Shown piece after piece: positions 60,816-64,000 of a DNA stretch of 64,000 nt. The notes under the pieces are model-generated. The model saw nothing but the letters and a program-made list of their open reading frames with translations, was not told where the DNA came from and searched no databases. Every line of letters begins with the position of its first letter. Positions within the stretch are counted from its first letter, which is position 1. The position numbers and the translations under genes are program-made. Source of the DNA: Scatonaster sp045598705 (GTDB lineage Bacteria; Bacillota; Clostridia; Saccharofermentanales; Saccharofermentanaceae); the NCBI GenBank assembly GCA_045598705.1, contig JAZLMM010000043.1, positions 1-64,000 of the forward strand, read 5' to 3'.

Positions 60816-63800
60816 TTATACTGGTAGCATGGATACCGGCGGGAGCTTGATGGTCTTGCCTTCCTCTGGCTTGAAAGATGAATCCAATCCATTGTATGTA
60901 AGGATCATGGTGACAAGCGGATCAGAATCGGAGTCAATATTGCGTCCATATACATAGTGGAAGAGATCCCACCATGTGCGACAACCACTCTTATTGGAGA
61001 AAGTATATTCACCGATTGGATCACTGCTGGATGTATCTTCCGACGTTGGCGGAACTGTAGATTCCGGTGTGGTCTCAGCAGATTGATCGGCAGACTCATT
61101 TGTCACTTCAGTGATTACACTTTCAGACGGAATTGTCTCTTCCTTCTTGTCCTTGCTACCACTGCATGATTTCGCAATCAACACAATGATGATGATTAAG
61201 CAAACTACAGAAACAAATGCCAAGACAAACGGCAGGAAGTTATTGCCCTGTGGTTCCTCATCGTCAAAACCGTCATCGATGGTATCCGGACGACGCTTGG
61301 CTGACTGTGTGTTCGGACGATTGCTTGGACGCTGGTTGTATCCCTGTGCCGAACGTTTCGGCACACCAGGTACAGAGTTCGGATGAACGGCTCCGCTTTG
61401 CTGCATGTACGGCGGTACAGAAGACGGCATCGCTGCAGCCGAATTAGTCTCAGAAGCATGAGAGGTCAGTGCCATGCTATCATTCGGATCAATATCGAAA
61501 AGGTCTGCCACAGCTGGAGGCGGATTATTCAAATTGTAACCGTTGTCTACATATTCCTCTTCTGGTGCCACATAACTGTTCTGCACACTTTCTTCCACCG
61601 CAGCGGACTGATCAAAGGACGTTTGATCCTCAGGACTTGCAATAAACTGAGAAGGTGTCTCCTCGGCAGGTGCCACGAACTGCGAAGCAGCATATGCGTC
61701 ATATACCTGTTCAGCAGGCGTCTCGCTTACGAATGGCGAAGCAGGCTGTTCCGGAGACGGAACAACTTCTTGCTCGGATGGGGTGACGAATGGTGAAATT
61801 GCAGGAGCAACTTCGTCTTCATCAACTGTATAAGAACCACGTGCATAGACTCCGGTATCTTCATATCCGACCGGTGTATCACTATTCGTCGGATACGTCG
61901 GAGGCGTATATGTCGGTGCGTTGTAAATTGGCATCTCTGGAATATCGTTCGCCGACGCAGTTGCCGCATTGGGCGTATCTTCTGATGCAAAAGGAATCAC
62001 GAATTCATCATTGTTTGCACTCGAAGTTTCAACACTCTCTTCCGGTGCAGCTTCTGCATCGCCGAAGAACAGTGGCGTCTCATCAAATTCTTTGGGATTG
62101 TTGGAATACTCAGGTTCGTCGTTCATGGGCTTCTCTCCCTCACTGTCTGCCTCGAAAACAAGCGGTGCTTGATCGTCTGTTCTCGCAACAGCTACCGGCT
62201 CCACATTTGTGTCTCCAGAAGTCTGTTCAATTCCTGTATTCGCCTCCTGACTGTACGTATTCGGCACAGTCACTCCGCCAAAAGCCTCATCTCCAAGATA
62301 GAGCGGTACACTATTATCCGGCTTGGACGCTTCATCTACGCCAAGATCATAAGAAAGATTGGATACAGCCTCATTATCTTCAGCCGCCAATGCTTTCTGC
62401 GCCGCCTTGAAGAATGGATTCTCATCATTTTTCACTGCTACGAAAGGTTCCGAAGCCGCCGGTGTCTCAGGTTCATTCTCCGGTAGAACAGATGCAACTG
62501 GTGTTGCAGGCACAATCGGTTCTGCCTGAGAAGGCACTTCTTCTGCCGATGCATTGACAAAAGGATTTGCAGGTTGAGACCCTTCATTCATCTGTTTGTC
62601 TAGGTTAAATGCAGCCTGATCGAAAGGATTCACAAATGGAACGACTTTCGTCTCGCCCAAATCTTCTTCAACAGGCGTCGTCGGTTGCGGTTTCTCAACC
62701 GGCTCCTTCTCTGCTTCTGTACTCATCAACTCGGAAATGTCGCCGAAAGACAATGTCGGTTCCGGAATCGGTGTATTGATAGCCTGTTCAACAGAAGATG
62801 CGGTCGCACTTGCGGAAGAAGCAGCAACTGAAACTGCTTCGGCTCCGGCAACTGTCGTCGGAACTACAGGCTCAATTGGCGCAGGTGCGGGAGAGTCTGA
62901 TTCAGCATCACCAAACAGCATGGCATCTTTCGGTATCGGTGCCGGTTCTTCATTTGGAGATTCGAGCGGAACTGGAGGTGCTACACTGAACTCGTCATCG
63001 TAGTCCTCTTCTTCCTGGGCTTTCTTCTTCTTACGTCCAAATCCGAAGAAACCGCCACGATCACTATTCGTAATATCTTCAACAAAGGAGATCATAAACT
63101 GAAGCGGAACACCTGGAAGCTTCGCTGCAGCTTCTGTGATGGCAACGCTTGCCGCATCGCTCTGGTCTTCCGCATCATAGAGGATTCTCAGAAGTTCCTG
63201 CTGACCCAATGCCTCATACACTTCGCGATTACAAATGATAATGCAGTCATCAATCTTGAGCTGTGCAATATTCGAGCAAAGTGCAGGCGCGGTCTTCGTC
63301 GCACAGAAATTGTAGAAATTATCTACTTTCTGTCGAGCAGTATTGATGGCATCGATACGGATATCCGTAGCAGTCATCGGGTAAAGGGTATCATCACGAT
63401 ATAGGAATGCCAAGCCCTTGCCCATGGTAATGGCAAATGCTTCTGCGTCCTTCACCATGACACCTGCATAGAAAGGTGTACGGTTGTTATCTGATTGAAT
63501 TTTCATTCTGCCGGTGATGGAGACCGCACTGTTCACCATCTCACCGATCTGGTCATCAAGTGTTCGACGTCCAGACTTCAATTCCGTACCGAGACGTCTG
63601 AGAACAGGCTCATATGGAGGTAATGCATTGGGATCCTGATCAGGAACGCTCTGGTGAGAGAATACAGAAAAGAAGAAACCTCTGTCTTCTTTATCATTAG
63701 TCAGGTCGGCCGAACGTGACACTGCCTTGTTGGTCACTCGTCCGTCCATGTAAAAAGCATCTGTTAACTCAGCTGTAGGAAAGTATCTTGCAGTCAAAGT

Positions 63801-63827
63801 GGTTGCAAGACGGGTCTGCTTTGCCAT
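60816..63827 (-). CDS. Pseudo-PP2C / disordered / membrane / LysM-like fusion
   Basis: A 1003-residue protein with four parts. Residues 1-255 follow the PPM (PP2C) phosphatase fold, but the metal motifs are lost: VFSHQS stands where VADGMGG is expected, TMGKGLAFL where GDSRAY is expected, and CNREVYEAL where SDGLT is expected. It should be inactive. A 600-residue Pro/Glu/Ala/Ser-rich stretch follows, then one membrane helix (about 866-886, FVLAFVSVVCLIIIIVLIA), a Ser/Thr stalk, and a C-terminal 60-residue LysM-like domain (TWWDLFHYVYGR ... MILTYNGLDSSFKPEEGKTIKLPP) outside. It may read out wall state to a cytosolic partner. GGAGG lies before the ATG at 63827. Confidence 0.78.
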   Translation of the reverse strand: MAKQTRLATTLTARYFPTAELTDAFYMDGRVTNKAVSRSADLTNDKEDRGFFFSVFSHQSVPDQDPNALPPYEPVLRRLGTELKSGRRTLDDQIGEMVNSAVSITGRMKIQSDNNRTPFYAGVMVKDAEAFAITMGKGLAFLYRDDTLYPMTATDIRIDAINTARQKVDNFYNFCATKTAPALCSNIAQLKIDDCIIICNREVYEALGQQELLRILYDAEDQSDAASVAITEAAAKLPGVPLQFMISFVEDITNSDRGGFFGFGRKKKKAQEEEDYDDEFSVAPPVPLESPNEEPAPIPKDAMLFGDAESDSPAPAPIEPVVPTTVAGAEAVSVAASSASATASSVEQAINTPIPEPTLSFGDISELMSTEAEKEPVEKPQPTTPVEEDLGETKVVPFVNPFDQAAFNLDKQMNEGSQPANPFVNASAEEVPSQAEPIVPATPVASVLPENEPETPAASEPFVAVKNDENPFFKAAQKALAAEDNEAVSNLSYDLGVDEASKPDNSVPLYLGDEAFGGVTVPNTYSQEANTGIEQTSGDTNVEPVAVARTDDQAPLVFEADSEGEKPMNDEPEYSNNPKEFDETPLFFGDAEAAPEESVETSSANNDEFVIPFASEDTPNAATASANDIPEMPIYNAPTYTPPTYPTNSDTPVGYEDTGVYARGSYTVDEDEVAPAISPFVTPSEQEVVPSPEQPASPFVSETPAEQVYDAYAASQFVAPAEETPSQFIASPEDQTSFDQSAAVEESVQNSYVAPEEEYVDNGYNLNNPPPAVADLFDIDPNDSMALTSHASETNSAAAMPSSVPPYMQQSGAVHPNSVPGVPKRSAQGYNQRPSNRPNTQSAKRRPDTIDDGFDDEEPQGNNFLPFVLAFVSVVCLIIIIVLIAKSCSGSKDKKEETIPSESVITEVTNESADQSAETTPESTVPPTSEDTSSSDPIGEYTFSNKSGCRTWWDLFHYVYGRNIDSDSDPLVTMILTYNGLDSSFKPEEGKTIKLPPVSMLPV

Positions 63828-63873
63828 ATATGCGCGCCTCCAAAACATGGGATTTCCCCACTTCTTCTTGTTA

Positions 63874-63882
63874 ATTATAACA
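63874..63882 (-). promoter_or_regulatory. Extended -10 promoter of the pseudo-phosphatase gene
   Basis: Read leftward, TGTTATAAT is an extended -10 element 46 bases before the start at 63827; the -35 region is weak. A TTGACT further up is another option. Confidence 0.5.
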
Positions 63883-64000
63883 TAATGTCTTTTTATACAA
63901 GTGATTGTGCGCGACTTTTTCCTACAATTTCATAACAATTTGAAGTCAAGGTTTTTTCTCGTCTATAAAAGCCTGCATATCCGCTTCCAACACGTCAAAA

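Noticed and set aside
1..64000. tRNA, rRNA, CRISPR arrays, insertion sequences and prophage genes
   Set aside because: I looked for clover-leaf ends, repeat-spacer patterns, transposase motifs and phage structural genes and saw none.

Overview
The window looks like chromosomal DNA of a Clostridia-class Bacillota (Firmicutes). Supporting signs are an L27 with a cleavable N-terminal extension next to its Prp protease gene, DUF4364, SpoVG, the rpsF-ssb-rpsR-rplI and tilS-hpt-ftsH clusters, strong AGGAGG ribosome binding sites and TTGACA/TATAAT promoters. Base composition is even and moderate. I see no insertion sequence, prophage, CRISPR array, rRNA or tRNA, so this reads as core genome with a few accessory genes. 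The exact family cannot be fixed from sequence alone; a gut or rumen anaerobe is an inference.

Layout. 0.3-3.1 kb: pgi, a DUF4364 gene and an HD hydrolase. 3.3-8.2 kb: a small lipoprotein, a GH43 glycosidase, a 28-codon small ORF with its own terminator, and an ABC exporter pair. 8.3-10.9 kb: rplU-prp-rpmA-obgE behind a strong promoter and a probable L21 leader. 10.9-15 kb: LacI-type regulator, a membrane protein and murC. 15.1-17.1 kb: spoVG and a large lipoprotein. 17.2-24.9 kb: a continuous leftward run rpsF-ssb-rpsR-rplI-dnaB-tilS-hpt-ftsH. 25.1-31.2 kb: a hypothetical gene, a TSCPD protein, an anchored polysaccharide deacetylase, a HIT protein and alaS. 31.3-38 kb: a WYL regulator divergent from a DUF1015 / flavoprotein / DUF2298 operon. 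38.1-40.9 kb: glmM, a left-handed beta-helix transferase and nagB. 41.1-41.6 kb: a duplicated zinc-ribbon protein. 41.7-47.2 kb: a heterodimeric ABC exporter with its MarR regulator, divergent from an MFS permease. 47.2-51 kb: a three-gene ABC-2 transporter divergent from an AraC regulator. 51-53 kb: a zinc-ribbon membrane protein and a partner. 53.1-55.9 kb: an ECF sigma factor fused to a membrane-anchored domain, mntP and a Dabb protein. 56-57.7 kb: a second copy of the large lipoprotein. 57.8-60.5 kb: a two-gene serine pathway. 60.8-63.8 kb: a degenerate PP2C-like domain joined through a long disordered tract to a membrane segment and an outside LysM-like domain.

How the genes fit together. 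Most of the window is housekeeping: translation, replication, cell-wall precursor supply (pgi, glmM, nagB, murC) and serine synthesis. The less ordinary material faces the envelope: the sigma factor with a built-in membrane anchor and an ECF-type promoter in front of it, the pseudo-phosphatase/LysM protein, the two paralogous lipoproteins, and the flavoprotein-DUF2298 pair. These are the best candidates for undescribed biology. Start sites were moved inward wherever a ribosome binding site and family alignment supported it.
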